A DNA stretch of 64,000 bases from positions 1 to 64,000 of the forward strand of contig NZ_JRPQ01000278.1 of NCBI RefSeq assembly GCF_000762405.1. Direction: 5' to 3'. This stretch comes from Hoylesella timonensis S9-PR14. Lineage in GTDB: Bacteria > Bacteroidota > Bacteroidia > Bacteroidales > Bacteroidaceae. The notes under the pieces were generated by a model. The model made no database searches. It was not told the DNA's origin and saw nothing but the letters and a program-made list of their open reading frames with translations. Positions 27,813 through 37,516 of the stretch are shown here, piece after piece. Within the stretch, counting starts at the first letter, position 1; the number at the start of each line of letters is the position of its first letter. Position numbers and translations under genes: made by a program.

Positions 27813-30332
27813 TTATGAGGCGCAGCTTTCACACTCTTCTACCTCTAACGATTTACTTCGGATATAGTAGATGGTTTTCACACCGCAGTGCCAAGCCAAG
27901 GTGTACAGTCCCAACAGTTGCCGCATGGTATAATTATTGGTGATGTATAGGTTGACACTTTGTGCTTGGTCAATATGTTTCTGTCTTATTCCTGCGGCTC
28001 TCATGCTCCACGATTGGTCTATCAGGTATGCGCTTTTGTACACCCAATAGGTTTTATCCGATAAGCTTGGAGCAACTCGAGGCAACATGGCGCCCTTCTT
28101 TTCTTCTAAGAAGAACCGTTTCATCACAGGGTCTACGCCTGCTGTGGTGGCTGCAATAATACTGGTACTGCTGGTGGGTGCGATGGCTAAGAGGTAGGCG
28201 TTGCGCATGCCCTGTTGGCTTACTTTCTTGGCAAGTGCTTTCCATTGGGGCGATGTATATTGTCGCTTGGTGAAGTATTCGCCTGTTTGCCAGTCGCTAC
28301 CCTCAAAGTATTTGTAGCTTCCCTTTTGCTTTGCAATGTCCGAACTGGCTTCAATAGCCAGACGATTGATGCGCTCAAACACTTTATCTATGAACGACAG
28401 ATGTTCTTCGCTCTCCCATTTGATGCCCCTTATGGCCAGCGCATGATGATAACCACTCACGCCCAAGCCGATGCTTCGATAGGTGCGATTGGTGATTTTT
28501 GCGAAAGGAAGAGGGTAAAAGTTCAGGTCTATCACGTTGTCCAAGGCTCTTACTACACTTGACACCACCTCTCTCATCTCTGTTTCGTCTTCCAGTTTCA
28601 GGTGTCCCAACGACAAACTGGCAAGGTTGCACACCACAAAGTCGCCCGGTTTCACGGTTCTTACCACTACGGTGTCGCCCTCTTCGGTGCGTATCTCGTT
28701 AGACACTTCCTCTATCTGCGACATGTTTTGAGCTATCTCCGTGCAGAGGTTAGAGCAGTAAATGATGCCTTTGTGGTGGTTGGGGTTGGCCCTGTTCACC
28801 GTGTCTCTGTTAAAGGTGAAGGGAGTACCCGTCTCCACAGCCGATTTAAGGATAAGTCTGACTATCTCTTTTATAGACATAACTCTTCGCGAAATGTTGC
28901 TGTCATGCACGCAATCCCAATAGCGCTTCTCCCATTCCTCACCATAATAGTCTTCCAAGTTATACCCCTTAGCCGTCATCACCTCATTGGGACAGAACAT
29001 ATACCAGTCTTGGTTGAGGTTTTCTTCTGCCATTTTCCAGAACAAATCGGGGTAACAGATGGCGGGAAAAATGTCGTGTGCTTTCATCCTGTCATCGCCA
29101 TTGTTGGTCCGAAGTTGTAGGAATTCGGGTAAATCCTTATGCCATACGTCCAGATAAACAGCCACCGCACCCTGTCTAACGCCTAACTGATCAACGGCAA
29201 CGGCAGTGTCGTTTACCAGTTTCATCCAACGAATAACGCCACCGGCGGCACCCTTGAAGCCTCTTATCCTGCCGCCTGCCGCGCGCACCTTACCAAAGTA
29301 AAGACCCATGCCACCGCCAAACTTGCTCACTTGCGCAAAGTTGTCTATGCTTCGATAGATGCCTTCCAAACTGTCGGGAACGGTATCAATGAAGCAACTT
29401 GACAGTTGGTGAAACGGTTTACGCGCATTAGAAAGGGTGGGGGTTGCCATGGTTACTTGCAGTTTGCTCAGCATATTGTAAAAGCGTTGCACCCACATCA
29501 TGCGGTCTTGTGGCTCGTTCATTGCCAGATGCAAGGCTATTCCCAAGAACATTTCTTGCACACTTTCAATGGGATTGTTATCAAAATTACGAATCACATA
29601 GCGTTTGATGAGCAGTTCCAGTCCTGAGTAGTTGAGCAAGTGGTTGCGACTGGCATCCATAAATGTTGCCGCTTGTTCTATTTCGGCTTTGCTGTATTGT
29701 TGCAAGATATATGCGCCATATAGATTTCTGTCTGTCAAGAACTTCATCTTGTCATACAGTGACATCAGTCCCTCACTGTCTTCAAAGCGTGCGATGCGTT
29801 TGTTGAGTTGGTAATTGAGCAGTCGGGCTGCAATGAATTCCCATTCAGGAGCCTCTTGTGTGGTAAGCTCCACCGCTGCCTTGATAAGTGCGTCCATGCG
29901 TTCGGTGGCAGTCATGCCCGCCTTGCTGAAGCTGGCATACTTGTCAATGAGCAGCAATATACTATATTCTTTGTCTGTAAAATCTGCGGCAATGTGTTTC
30001 AATACCTCTGTGATATGCTCGTCTTGCAAATCCTCGGCGATGCGTCTATAAGTGCGGCGTATCTCGGTTCGCTGCCATCTGAACAGGATAAAACTCTTTG
30101 CTTCGGCGTAATAACCGTTTTTCATCAGCGCCTTTTCCACCTCATCCTGAATGCTCTCCACATTTTGCTTGATGTGGTTGGTACAAACAATATCTTCTAC
30201 CGATTGTACCATTTGGTAGATGGTGGCATCGTCTATCTCGTGTTTCGTACTGATAAAGCTCTTCTTAATGGCCGTAGCAATTTTCTCCTTGTCATATTGC
30301 TCGGTTGAGCCGTTACGTTTAGTAATATCCAT
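27813..30332 (-). CDS. nrdA: Class I ribonucleoside-diphosphate reductase, alpha subunit
   Basis: An 839-residue catalytic subunit that reduces ribonucleotides to deoxyribonucleotides. An N-terminal ATP-cone (KRNGSTEQYDKEKIATAIKK, residues 4-23) allows allosteric activity control. Catalytic marks: SSCF for one redox Cys, CSNLCTEIAQ with the Asn-x-Cys-x-Glu triad, and the C-terminal shuttle Cys834 and Cys837 (ECESCAS). Length is normal for NrdA with one cone. A minus-strand -7 box lies 43 bases upstream of its ATG. It heads a probable operon nrdA-nrdB-flavoprotein. No NrdR box was recognised. Confidence 0.96.
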   Translation of the reverse strand: MDITKRNGSTEQYDKEKIATAIKKSFISTKHEIDDATIYQMVQSVEDIVCTNHIKQNVESIQDEVEKALMKNGYYAEAKSFILFRWQRTEIRRTYRRIAEDLQDEHITEVLKHIAADFTDKEYSILLLIDKYASFSKAGMTATERMDALIKAAVELTTQEAPEWEFIAARLLNYQLNKRIARFEDSEGLMSLYDKMKFLTDRNLYGAYILQQYSKAEIEQAATFMDASRNHLLNYSGLELLIKRYVIRNFDNNPIESVQEMFLGIALHLAMNEPQDRMMWVQRFYNMLSKLQVTMATPTLSNARKPFHQLSSCFIDTVPDSLEGIYRSIDNFAQVSKFGGGMGLYFGKVRAAGGRIRGFKGAAGGVIRWMKLVNDTAVAVDQLGVRQGAVAVYLDVWHKDLPEFLQLRTNNGDDRMKAHDIFPAICYPDLFWKMAEENLNQDWYMFCPNEVMTAKGYNLEDYYGEEWEKRYWDCVHDSNISRRVMSIKEIVRLILKSAVETGTPFTFNRDTVNRANPNHHKGIIYCSNLCTEIAQNMSQIEEVSNEIRTEEGDTVVVRTVKPGDFVVCNLASLSLGHLKLEDETEMREVVSSVVRALDNVIDLNFYPLPFAKITNRTYRSIGLGVSGYHHALAIRGIKWESEEHLSFIDKVFERINRLAIEASSDIAKQKGSYKYFEGSDWQTGEYFTKRQYTSPQWKALAKKVSQQGMRNAYLLAIAPTSSTSIIAATTAGVDPVMKRFFLEEKKGAMLPRVAPSLSDKTYWVYKSAYLIDQSWSMRAAGIRQKHIDQAQSVNLYITNNYTMRQLLGLYTLAWHCGVKTIYYIRSKSLEVEECESCAS

Positions 30333-30374
30333 TGATTTTTATAATAAGAAGTATGAGTTTTTATGTTGTTTCTG

Positions 30375-30382
30375 CAAAGTTA
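30375..30382 (-). promoter_or_regulatory. -7 box of the nrdA promoter
   Basis: TAACTTTG on the minus strand, 43 bases before the nrdA ATG. The -33 region is T-rich without a clear TTTG. Confidence 0.5.
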
Positions 30383-30895
30383 ATGAAATGCGTTGGAAGA
30401 AAAAATTATATCTTGTACTTTTTACAGACAAAAGAATAAGTTGGGTAACGAGAAGTGGTTTACTGATTGGTGCTTACCCTTAAAAGTAAAGTATAGTTAA
30501 TAATTCTTTAATATGTTAATCGAATTCGTTTTATTTTACAAAAATAATTCTCAAAATAGAAAAATAAGTTGCCTATTTAGGTGCAAAAATAAGGCTTTGT
30601 TCGCTTGTCTCTATCACTTAATCTTGTTATGTCAATGGGATAGGACGGTTACTCCATTGAGTTTGCAGTGTTATCTCCATGCTTTTGCGTGCTTATTTGC
30701 GCTAAATAAGGGCAGTTTGGGCATGAAAAAGGCGTTTTTTATAAACAATTTTATGGGATATGATTGCAATGTTGTTCCTAATGTGTTGGTGGTCAAAAAG
30801 ATAAGTAAACTTGTGCGTATTTCTCGTATTTTGGCAGAAGAAGTTGTGTCAATGCTAAAATGCGCTGTATTTTTGTTAAAAACCTAATTTAATAT
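30383..30895. other. AT-rich gene-free stretch between nrdA and the menaquinone operon
   Basis: About 510 AT-rich bases between divergent units. One open frame of 124 codons (30513-30887, plus) is Cys/Leu-rich, has no promoter box or family resemblance, and I treat it as chance. No strong hairpin seen. Confidence 0.45.
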
Positions 30896-30926
30896 TTTGC
30901 CAATTCTATCATTTTTTGTAATTTTG
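30896..30926 (+). promoter_or_regulatory. Promoter of the menaquinone operon
   Basis: TTTG at 30896-30899, 19-base spacer, TAATTTTG at 30919-30926, 25 bases before the first gene of the men cluster. Exact consensus. Confidence 0.7.
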
Positions 30927-30951
30927 GAATAAATAAGAAACGATTGTGACC

Positions 30952-31371
30952 ATGGATATAGAAAAAATTAAAGACATGATAGCGTGTTGTGATGGACTGT
31001 CTAACACACTCGGTATGGAGTTCTTGTCCACACCCGAGCCAGATACTTGTATGGCTCGAATGGAAGTAAACCATAAAAATAAACAGATATTTGGTTTCTT
31101 AAGTGGTGGCGCCACCTTGGCTTTGGCGGAAAATTTAGCAGGAGTAGGCAGTATGGCTATATGTCCCGACAAAATTTGTGTAGGCATCAACGTCAGCGGC
31201 AACCATGTGCGAACGGTGATGGAAGGCGAAACGGTAACGGCATTTGGCAGGCTGCAACATCAAGGAACAACGTTGCACCAATGGCATATTGAGATAAAAA
31301 ACGAGCAAGAAGAACTCATTTCAACTGTGCAAGTTATCAATTATGTGATGAACAAGTCTCAGAATGAATAG
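30952..31371 (+). CDS. Hotdog-fold thioesterase, probable DHNA-CoA thioesterase (MenI-like)
   Basis: A 139-residue 4HBT/PaaI-type thioesterase. The segment IFGFLSGGATLALAENLAG (47-65) matches the active helix of YdiI/MenI, with Glu60 at the catalytic position. The usual HGG is SGG here, so the His is replaced. It opens the menaquinone operon and overlaps menF by 8 bases. It most likely hydrolyses 1,4-dihydroxy-2-naphthoyl-CoA after MenB. A GTG two codons upstream of the ATG is the alternative start. The family is sure; the MenI role rests on context and resemblance. Confidence 0.82.
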   Translation: MDIEKIKDMIACCDGLSNTLGMEFLSTPEPDTCMARMEVNHKNKQIFGFLSGGATLALAENLAGVGSMAICPDKICVGINVSGNHVRTVMEGETVTAFGRLQHQGTTLHQWHIEIKNEQEELISTVQVINYVMNKSQNE

Positions 31372-32482
31372 TTTTGCGTATTATAGGCTGCCCGATAAAA
31401 GGCATTTTATAAAACTTACCCAAAAGAATGGAGAGCCAGAGACTTACTTTTCATTAACAGATTTGAATGGAAAAGAGGGCTTTGTGCTTGCTCCTTTCAA
31501 GATAGACGAGGCGCATCCTGTCGTGTTGATTCATCCTGAAAAGAAAGAAAGGGTGCGTGTCAGCAAATGTTCTGTAAGGCTGCACAATGAATACGGTGCG
31601 ACAATATTGGCTACGTCTTCCGATGGCAGGGAGAGATACGGCGAGGTTTTCCGTTGTTTTCATCAACAGCTCAAAGACAGAAAGTTAGCGAAAATAGTGT
31701 TGGCTCGTCGTGAAGAAATATCGCACTCGGCAACCATAGATGCGGAAGCTATGTTTATGGAAGCTTGCCGAATATATCCTCATCTCTGCATCATGTTGGT
31801 GTCAACGCCCCAGACTGGCACATGGCTCATGGCTACCCCCGAGGTGTTGTTGGACGGTGACGGAGAGATATGGCGCACCATGGCTTTGGCTGGCACGATG
31901 AAAGCAGGAGAATTGGCGCCCGATACAGATTGCTCTTCCGCCAGTACGCCATGGGCGGATGGCGATGGCATGCGTGATTGGTCGGCTAAGAACAAGCACG
32001 AGCAGCAGTTGGTTGCTATGTATATCCAACAATGTCTGTCGCCTTTCGCCGCTCAACTTACTCAGCGAGGTCCTTATACCGTTCAGGCTGGTGACTTGGT
32101 GCATCTGCGCAGTGATTTTATGTTTAGCCTTCATGATACCAAGTTCTTGGGGTCTCTACTCGAAGCTTTGCACCCTACACCTGCTGTGTGTGGACTGCCA
32201 AAGGCTGAGGCACAGCGGTTTATTCTACAACACGAGCATGCCGACCGCAGTTATTATAGTGGATTTGCAGGCTTACTCAATCCAAATGGCGAAACTCATC
32301 TTTATGTTTCACTTCGATGTATGCAAATTTTAGAGAATAGTTATCGTCTCTATGCCGGTGGAGGACTGCTCCTTGATAGCGTAGAGCAACAGGAGTGGGA
32401 AGAAACTGTGGCGAAGATGGAAACGATGAGGAAAATAGTAGCCTCTCCCCCGACCCCTCCCCAAAGGGAAGGGGAGTTGTAA
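31364..32482 (+). CDS. menF: Isochorismate synthase
   Basis: A 372-residue chorismate-binding enzyme that converts chorismate to isochorismate, the entry to menaquinone. Family blocks are visible: KIVLARREEI near residue 108, ATPEVLLDG near 156, MALAGTMKAGE near 172, VHLRSDF near 245, and the C-terminal YAGGGLLLDSVEQQEWEET near 335. Its ATG overlaps the MenI-like gene. The last 11 residues (SPPTPPQREGEL with the stop) are translated from a dispersed intergenic repeat, so the true enzyme probably ends near KIVA and the tail was captured. Confidence 0.9.
   Translation: MNSFAYYRLPDKRHFIKLTQKNGEPETYFSLTDLNGKEGFVLAPFKIDEAHPVVLIHPEKKERVRVSKCSVRLHNEYGATILATSSDGRERYGEVFRCFHQQLKDRKLAKIVLARREEISHSATIDAEAMFMEACRIYPHLCIMLVSTPQTGTWLMATPEVLLDGDGEIWRTMALAGTMKAGELAPDTDCSSASTPWADGDGMRDWSAKNKHEQQLVAMYIQQCLSPFAAQLTQRGPYTVQAGDLVHLRSDFMFSLHDTKFLGSLLEALHPTPAVCGLPKAEAQRFILQHEHADRSYYSGFAGLLNPNGETHLYVSLRCMQILENSYRLYAGGGLLLDSVEQQEWEETVAKMETMRKIVASPPTPPQREGEL
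32442..32477. repeat. Dispersed CTCCCC/GGGGAG repeat forming the menF 3' end
   Basis: Runs of C then AAA then runs of G (CTCCCCAAAGGGAAGGGGAG core) form a short hairpin. Its translation gives the PPTPPQREGE tail known from many Bacteroidota ORF ends. It overlaps the last codons of menF. Confidence 0.65.
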
Positions 32483-32486
32483 GCTG

Positions 32487-32596
32487 ATAACTTTGAACAT
32501 TGAATATTGAGCTTTGAACTTTATGATTAGCAAAGTTTTCAACTTAAAAACTTAAAAACTCACGAACTTATAAACTCACAAACTCGTCAACTAAAC
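32487..32596 (+). repeat. TTGAA-type and AACT-type repeat leader before menD
   Basis: First a TTTGAACATTGAATATTGAG-like stretch (about 32490-32520), then AACTTAAAAACTTAAAAACT and AACTCACAAACTCGTCAACT units (32540-32596) that end about 10 bases before the menD ATG. The second part has the same composition and polarity as the leader of nrdB. Confidence 0.65.
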
Positions 32597-32605
32597 ATTT
32601 CCTCC

Positions 32606-34318
32606 ATGCCCTATTCAGACAAAGAGAACGTCAATATACTCACCGCATTATTAGTGGCACACGGTGTAAAACACGCTGTGGTGTGTCCCGGTTCGCGCAA
32701 TGCACCCATTGTACATAATCTCAACGAATGCCCCAACATCACATGCCACCCTGTAACAGACGAGCGATCGGCTGGATTTTATGCCTTGGGTATGGCTCAA
32801 ATCTTAAGACATCCTGTTGTCGTTTGTGTCACCTCGGGTACGGCATTGCTCAATCTTTTGCCAGCTGCGGCAGAGGCTTATTATCAACATGTGCCTTTGG
32901 TGGTGATTTCGGCAGACAGACCTTCGATGTGGATTGACCAACAAGACGGTCAAACCTTGCCACAATTGGATGCTTTAGGACGTTTTGTCAGTAAGGCAGT
33001 CTCGTTACCCGAGCCTTCTACTGATGACGAACGGTGGTACTGTAATCGATTGGTAAACGAAGCGTTGCTTTGTTGTCAGCGGCATGGTGGCAGTCCGGTA
33101 CACTTGAATGTGCCCATTTCAGAACCCTTGTTTACGTTCAATGTGCCAGCTTTGCCAACCGAACGTGCGATTCGACAGGTAACGGCAACGACTGATGTGG
33201 GTCACTGTCAATCGCTTTTGACGGACGTCCAATCGGCCAAGCGTCCGATGATAGTCGTGGGACAATTAAGTAACAAAGAAGCCCAGCGCATGGCTTTGCA
33301 TTTATGTGCGTTGTCAACGGATGTGGTAGTTGTGTACGAATGTCTCGGAATGGCTTGTCATGAGGATGCGCCTCGCTATCCCGATCCACCAACCGAAAGG
33401 CTTTCTCTCTTACATATAGATAAGGTGTTGGCGCGCATGCAGCAGGTAGAACAATATCAACCTGATGTAGTGGTGTACCTTGGGGGAACGTTGGTGAGCA
33501 AGCGTTTGAAAGCTTTTCTGCGCCAATCTCCAACTGCCAAGACTTGGATTGTCAATGAGCGAGGAGCAATATACGATACTTTTCAAAACCTGACAGGCGT
33601 GATTGAGGGTGCACCGTATGATGTCTTGGAGGTAATCTTGCGGTATGTCCGTGGGGAAAAAGAAAGGCAAAGGCTGCCTTTTGAGTATGGTTTTCGTTCA
33701 CGATGGGCAACGTTGATACAACAAGTGCAAGCGCAGAATGAGCGTTTTCATCCCCCTTACTCTTCATGGCAGGCAGTGAAAATATTTTTTGAGACCGCAA
33801 GTAACAAGGGCAGGTATGTCCTCCATGCCGCCAACAGCATGTCCGTTAGATTGGTTAATCATTTTGCCAGCGATTATGTTTTTTGTAATCGGGGCGTCAA
33901 TGGCATTGACGGAAGCTTGTCAACGGCAGCAGGTTGCTCGCTGGTGACAACTCAAAACGTGTATTGCGTCATCGGTGATTTAAGCTTCTTTTACGACCAA
34001 AACGCCTTGTGGCATAACTTAGGGGGCAATTTCAGAGTGCTGTTGCTGAACAATGGGGGTGGGGTTATCTTCCAAAGTTTGCCGGGTTTGAAAGATAGTA
34101 CGGCTCATCAGACATTGATTTCTGCCCAACATCATACATCGGCTTGTGGGATTTGCCAGCAAAACAACGTGGCTTACCTTTCGGCACATGATGAAGAAGA
34201 ACTTGAAAATAACATGAATCGCTTTGTGAACGACAACTTTGACCGCCCCGTAGTCTTTGAGGTGTTTACCTCGCAAGAACAAGATGAACAGGCAATGAAC
34301 GAATACAAACAAGTTTAA
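32606..34318 (+). CDS. menD: SEPHCHC synthase (2-succinyl-5-enolpyruvyl-6-hydroxy-3-cyclohexene-1-carboxylate synthase)
   Basis: A 570-residue thiamine-diphosphate enzyme that joins 2-oxoglutarate to isochorismate. N-terminal VCPGSRNAP (27-35) and TDERSAGFYALGMA (51-64, with the catalytic Glu) are typical; the ThDP/metal region reads VNGIDGSLSTAAG, CVIGDLSFFYD and LLNNGGGVIFQ. It follows menF by about 120 bases of repeat and lies 6 bases before menB. Length is normal. Confidence 0.95.
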   Translation: MPYSDKENVNILTALLVAHGVKHAVVCPGSRNAPIVHNLNECPNITCHPVTDERSAGFYALGMAQILRHPVVVCVTSGTALLNLLPAAAEAYYQHVPLVVISADRPSMWIDQQDGQTLPQLDALGRFVSKAVSLPEPSTDDERWYCNRLVNEALLCCQRHGGSPVHLNVPISEPLFTFNVPALPTERAIRQVTATTDVGHCQSLLTDVQSAKRPMIVVGQLSNKEAQRMALHLCALSTDVVVVYECLGMACHEDAPRYPDPPTERLSLLHIDKVLARMQQVEQYQPDVVVYLGGTLVSKRLKAFLRQSPTAKTWIVNERGAIYDTFQNLTGVIEGAPYDVLEVILRYVRGEKERQRLPFEYGFRSRWATLIQQVQAQNERFHPPYSSWQAVKIFFETASNKGRYVLHAANSMSVRLVNHFASDYVFCNRGVNGIDGSLSTAAGCSLVTTQNVYCVIGDLSFFYDQNALWHNLGGNFRVLLLNNGGGVIFQSLPGLKDSTAHQTLISAQHHTSACGICQQNNVAYLSAHDEEELENNMNRFVNDNFDRPVVFEVFTSQEQDEQAMNEYKQV

Positions 34319-34324
34319 TTTGAT

Positions 34325-35152
34325 ATGGAAAAGAGACAATGGAAGTCCATTGACGGCTTCAACTTTAAGGAAATCCTCTTCGAGGAGTATAACAGAATTG
34401 CGAAGATAACAATCAACCGTGAGCGTTATCGCAACGCTTTTACGCCGCTCACCACATGGGAAATGTCGCAAGCCTTTGCCTATTGCCGAGAGTGTGCGGG
34501 CATTCGTGTGGTTATTCTTACGGGAGCAGGAGACAAAGCGTTTTGCTCTGGGGGCGACATGCATGTGAAGGGACGAGGCGGATATGTAGGAACAGACGGC
34601 GTGCCACGCCTCAACGTGCTGGACGTGCAGATGCAAATTCGACGCTTACCCAAGCCTGTGATAGCCATGGTGAATGGTTATGCCATCGGAGGAGGGCATG
34701 TGTTGCATGTCATGTGTGACCTGACGATTGCCAGTGAGAATGCCATCTTCGGCCAAACGGGACCAAAGGTTGGGTCTTTTGATGCAGGTTTCGGTGCTTC
34801 GTACTTGGCTCGAATGGTCGGACAAAAGCGTGCCAGGGAGATTTGGTTCATGTGTAAGCAGTACTCGGCACACGAGGCAGAGCGTATGGGGATGGTGAAC
34901 AAGGTAGTGCCATTTGATGAATTGGAGGATGAATGCGTGTCATGGGCGGAGACAATGATGCAGCGTTCGCCCTTGGCGTTACGCATGATCAAGGCTGGAC
35001 TGAATGCCGAATTGGACGGACAGGCAGGCATTCAGGAGTTGGCTGGCGATGCTACCATGCTGTATTACACCATGGATGAGGCGCAAGAGGGTGGAAAAGC
35101 GTTCTTGGAGAAACGCAAGCCCGACTTTGATAAGTATCCGCAGTTTCCTTGA
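34325..35152 (+). CDS. menB: 1,4-dihydroxy-2-naphthoyl-CoA synthase
   Basis: A 275-residue crotonase-fold enzyme that closes the naphthoyl ring from o-succinylbenzoyl-CoA. Marks: [24 protein letters not shown] (about 65-82), [13 protein letters not shown] with the oxyanion glycines, [22 protein letters not shown], and the C-terminal [13 protein letters not shown] typical of MenB. It sits between menD and menC, with 10 bases before the menC start. The call is firm. Confidence 0.95.
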   Translation: MEKRQWKSIDGFNFKEILFEEYNRIAKITINRERYRNAFTPLTTWEMSQAFAYCRECAGIRVVILTGAGDKAFCSGGDMHVKGRGGYVGTDGVPRLNVLDVQMQIRRLPKPVIAMVNGYAIGGGHVLHVMCDLTIASENAIFGQTGPKVGSFDAGFGASYLARMVGQKRAREIWFMCKQYSAHEAERMGMVNKVVPFDELEDECVSWAETMMQRSPLALRMIKAGLNAELDGQAGIQELAGDATMLYYTMDEAQEGGKAFLEKRKPDFDKYPQFP

Positions 35153-35162
35153 TGCCACGCAA

Positions 35163-36215
35163 ATGAAATATTGTTATTCAGTCTGTAAGCGCACACTGCA
35201 CTTCAAAAATCCTGCCACTACCTCACGGGGAGTGTACCAAACACGCAAGAGTTACTATGTAACCCTTTGGCGTGAAGACCGTCCTTCCGTCAAAGGGGTG
35301 GGCGAGTGTGCCACCTTGCCTGATTTAAGTTGTGACGTTTGTCCTGATTATGAGCAAATATTAACCGAAGCGTGCAATGAGGTGGCGCACGAGGGAAGAA
35401 TCAACTACGAGCGTTTGCGACCTTATCCGTCAATACTCTTTGGGTTGGAAACGGCGCTGGCGCAAATAAACGCAAACGGAAGTGCTGCCTTATTTGATAC
35501 TCCTTTCGCACGAGGAGAGGAGGGAATCACTATCAACGGCTTAGTGTGGATGGGTACATTTGAGGAAATGGCGCGTAGGATGCAGGAAAAATTGGAGCAG
35601 GGTTTTCGGTGTGTAAAGTTGAAAATAGGCGCAATCGACTTTGAGAAAGAATTGGAACTGGTACGCGCTATCCGTTCGCATTTCACCTCAGAGCAAGTTC
35701 AGTTGCGCCTTGACGCCAATGGAGGTTTCGCACCCGATGAGGCTCTTGCAAAGTTGGAACGGTTGGCCAAGTATGACATTCATTCGATAGAGCAACCCAT
35801 CAAGCAGCATCAGTGGCAGCAAATGGCGCTCTTGTGCCGTGAGTCACCTATTCCAATCGCACTCGACGAGGAACTCATTGGTGTGAACCAGCGACAAGAA
35901 AAAGAAGAGTTGCTCAATGCCATACGCCCACAATACATCGTTTTGAAGCCTTCGTTGCATGGTGGCATGTATGGAACAGAAGAATGGATAACGTTAGCAA
36001 AACAACGAAACATAGGTTCGTGGCTCACCAGTGCATTGGAGAGTAATGTGGGATTGAATGCCATTGCACAGCTTGCCGCAAAGATTTATGGCCCGCATGT
36101 CACCTTTCCGCAGGGCTTGGGGACAGGACTTCTGTTTACGGATAACATACCTATGCCGTTGGAAGTGAGAGGAGATCAGTTGTGGTTCATGCCGACAAAG
36201 ACATTAAATGGATGA
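35163..36215 (+). CDS. menC: o-Succinylbenzoate synthase
   Basis: A 350-residue enolase-superfamily enzyme that dehydrates SHCHC to o-succinylbenzoate. Catalytic parts: KLKIG (general base Lys), RLDANGGF, EQPIKQHQW and LDEEL for the metal ligands, and VLKPSLHGG for the second Lys. The open frame extends 53 codons upstream inside menB, but the start MKYCYSVCKRTLHF fits the family N-terminus and follows the menB stop. Its stop overlaps menE by 8 bases. Confidence 0.93.
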   Translation: MKYCYSVCKRTLHFKNPATTSRGVYQTRKSYYVTLWREDRPSVKGVGECATLPDLSCDVCPDYEQILTEACNEVAHEGRINYERLRPYPSILFGLETALAQINANGSAALFDTPFARGEEGITINGLVWMGTFEEMARRMQEKLEQGFRCVKLKIGAIDFEKELELVRAIRSHFTSEQVQLRLDANGGFAPDEALAKLERLAKYDIHSIEQPIKQHQWQQMALLCRESPIPIALDEELIGVNQRQEKEELLNAIRPQYIVLKPSLHGGMYGTEEWITLAKQRNIGSWLTSALESNVGLNAIAQLAAKIYGPHVTFPQGLGTGLLFTDNIPMPLEVRGDQLWFMPTKTLNG

Positions 36216-37302
36216 AAAAATGACTTATCAAGAATTTATCAGCGAATGGAATAATGATGCACAGACTATCCATGTGCAAACCAGTGGGTCGACAGGCGCA
36301 CCGAAAAAGTTGAATGTAAGAAAGGAAAAAATGATTGAAAGTGCCAAGATGACGTGTGACTTCCTTGCATTACAGCCTGGTGACACCGCATTGTTGTGCA
36401 TGAATCTCGATTATATTGGCGCCAAGATGATGGTGGTTCGCTCACTGGTCAGGCAACTCCGTTTGATACAGGTAGCCCCCTCTGGTCATCCGTTGGCAAC
36501 GGTTGATGCTCCAATTACCTTTGCCGCCATGGTTCCCCTGCAAGTATATAACTCGCTGCAAGTACCCGAAGAACGGGAAAAATTACGCCAAATCAAACAT
36601 CTTATCATTGGTGGAGGGGCCATTGACGATGTCTTGGCAGTCCAACTGCGCGACTTTCCTCATGCGGTATGGAGTACATACGGCATGACCGAAACCCTTT
36701 CACACATTGCCTTACGCAGACTGAGCGGTCTCGAGTCTTCAAGTTGGTACACGCCCCTGCAAGGAATAAAGGTAACAACGAATGCTGATGAATGCTTGGT
36801 CATTGATGCTCCGATGCTTTGTGACTCACCTATTGTGACGAATGATATTGCAAAAATCCGAGAGACAAGCACTTCTGAGGGTCAAAACGCCCTTGCTTTT
36901 CGCATCATTGGTCGACAAGATAATGTGATAAACACGGGTGGTGTGAAGGTTCATGCCGAGGAGTTGGAGAACCTGATGCGTAACTTCTTGACCTTTCCTT
37001 ATATGATCACCAAGCGGAAGCATGCTAAATTTGGCGAAATTGTCGTACTCTTTGTTCAAATGGAACTATCTGATTCTCGACAACAAGCAGCTTCTCAAAA
37101 TCCTCAAGCTGTGTTGCGAGTCCTTCATAAAATATGTCATCGAACCCTTCCTCCTTACTGGGAACCACGTTTATACATTGCTGTAGACAAGATACCTATG
37201 ACTGAGAATGGCAAACCCAATAGAGCCGAAGCGCTTCTTATGGCGGAGACGTTTAACTTTCCTGCAACCCATGTCTTTGATTTAGATAAGGTTGAAGCGT
37301 AA
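36208..37302 (+). CDS. menE: o-Succinylbenzoate-CoA ligase
   Basis: A 364-residue AMP-forming acyl-CoA synthetase, shorter than the 450-490 residues of many MenE proteins. The P-loop VQTSGSTGAPKK is at about 24-35, STYGMTETLSH near 155-165, and the hinge region FRIIGRQDNVINTGGVKVHAEELE near 231-254. The C-terminal PMTENGKPNRAE holds the catalytic Lys. It ends the run menI-like/menF/menD/menB/menC/menE. menA and menH are not in the window. An ATG four codons downstream is an alternative start. Confidence 0.93.
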   Translation: MDEKMTYQEFISEWNNDAQTIHVQTSGSTGAPKKLNVRKEKMIESAKMTCDFLALQPGDTALLCMNLDYIGAKMMVVRSLVRQLRLIQVAPSGHPLATVDAPITFAAMVPLQVYNSLQVPEEREKLRQIKHLIIGGGAIDDVLAVQLRDFPHAVWSTYGMTETLSHIALRRLSGLESSSWYTPLQGIKVTTNADECLVIDAPMLCDSPIVTNDIAKIRETSTSEGQNALAFRIIGRQDNVINTGGVKVHAEELENLMRNFLTFPYMITKRKHAKFGEIVVLFVQMELSDSRQQAASQNPQAVLRVLHKICHRTLPPYWEPRLYIAVDKIPMTENGKPNRAEALLMAETFNFPATHVFDLDKVEA

Positions 37303-37370
37303 TCCTCGTAGTAAGAAGTTGGTCAATCGTTGATGGTAACAACTAATATCATATAATCTTTCTTCAACAT

Positions 37371-37401
37371 TTTGTACTTCGTATAGTTCTTTATACTTTT
37401 G
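37371..37401 (+). promoter_or_regulatory. Promoter of the LtaS-type gene
   Basis: TTTG at 37371-37374, 19-base spacer, TACTTTTG at 37394-37401: exact consensus. A second -7-like TATCTTTG lies at 37436-37443 but lacks a -33 box, so two starts are possible. Confidence 0.65.
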
Positions 37402-37516
37402 CATGTTGTTGCTGTCTGATTCAATTCCTAATGGTTATCTTTGTCCTTATCAGTTGAAGCTTGTGTGATATGAGTGCGAAGTTGGAACAGATATACAGGG
37501 AAATAATATTTTTTAT

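Noticed and set aside
30513-30887. 124-codon open frame before the menaquinone operon
   Set aside because: AT-rich, odd composition (many Cys, Leu, Phe), no promoter box placed for it and no family resemblance; likely chance.
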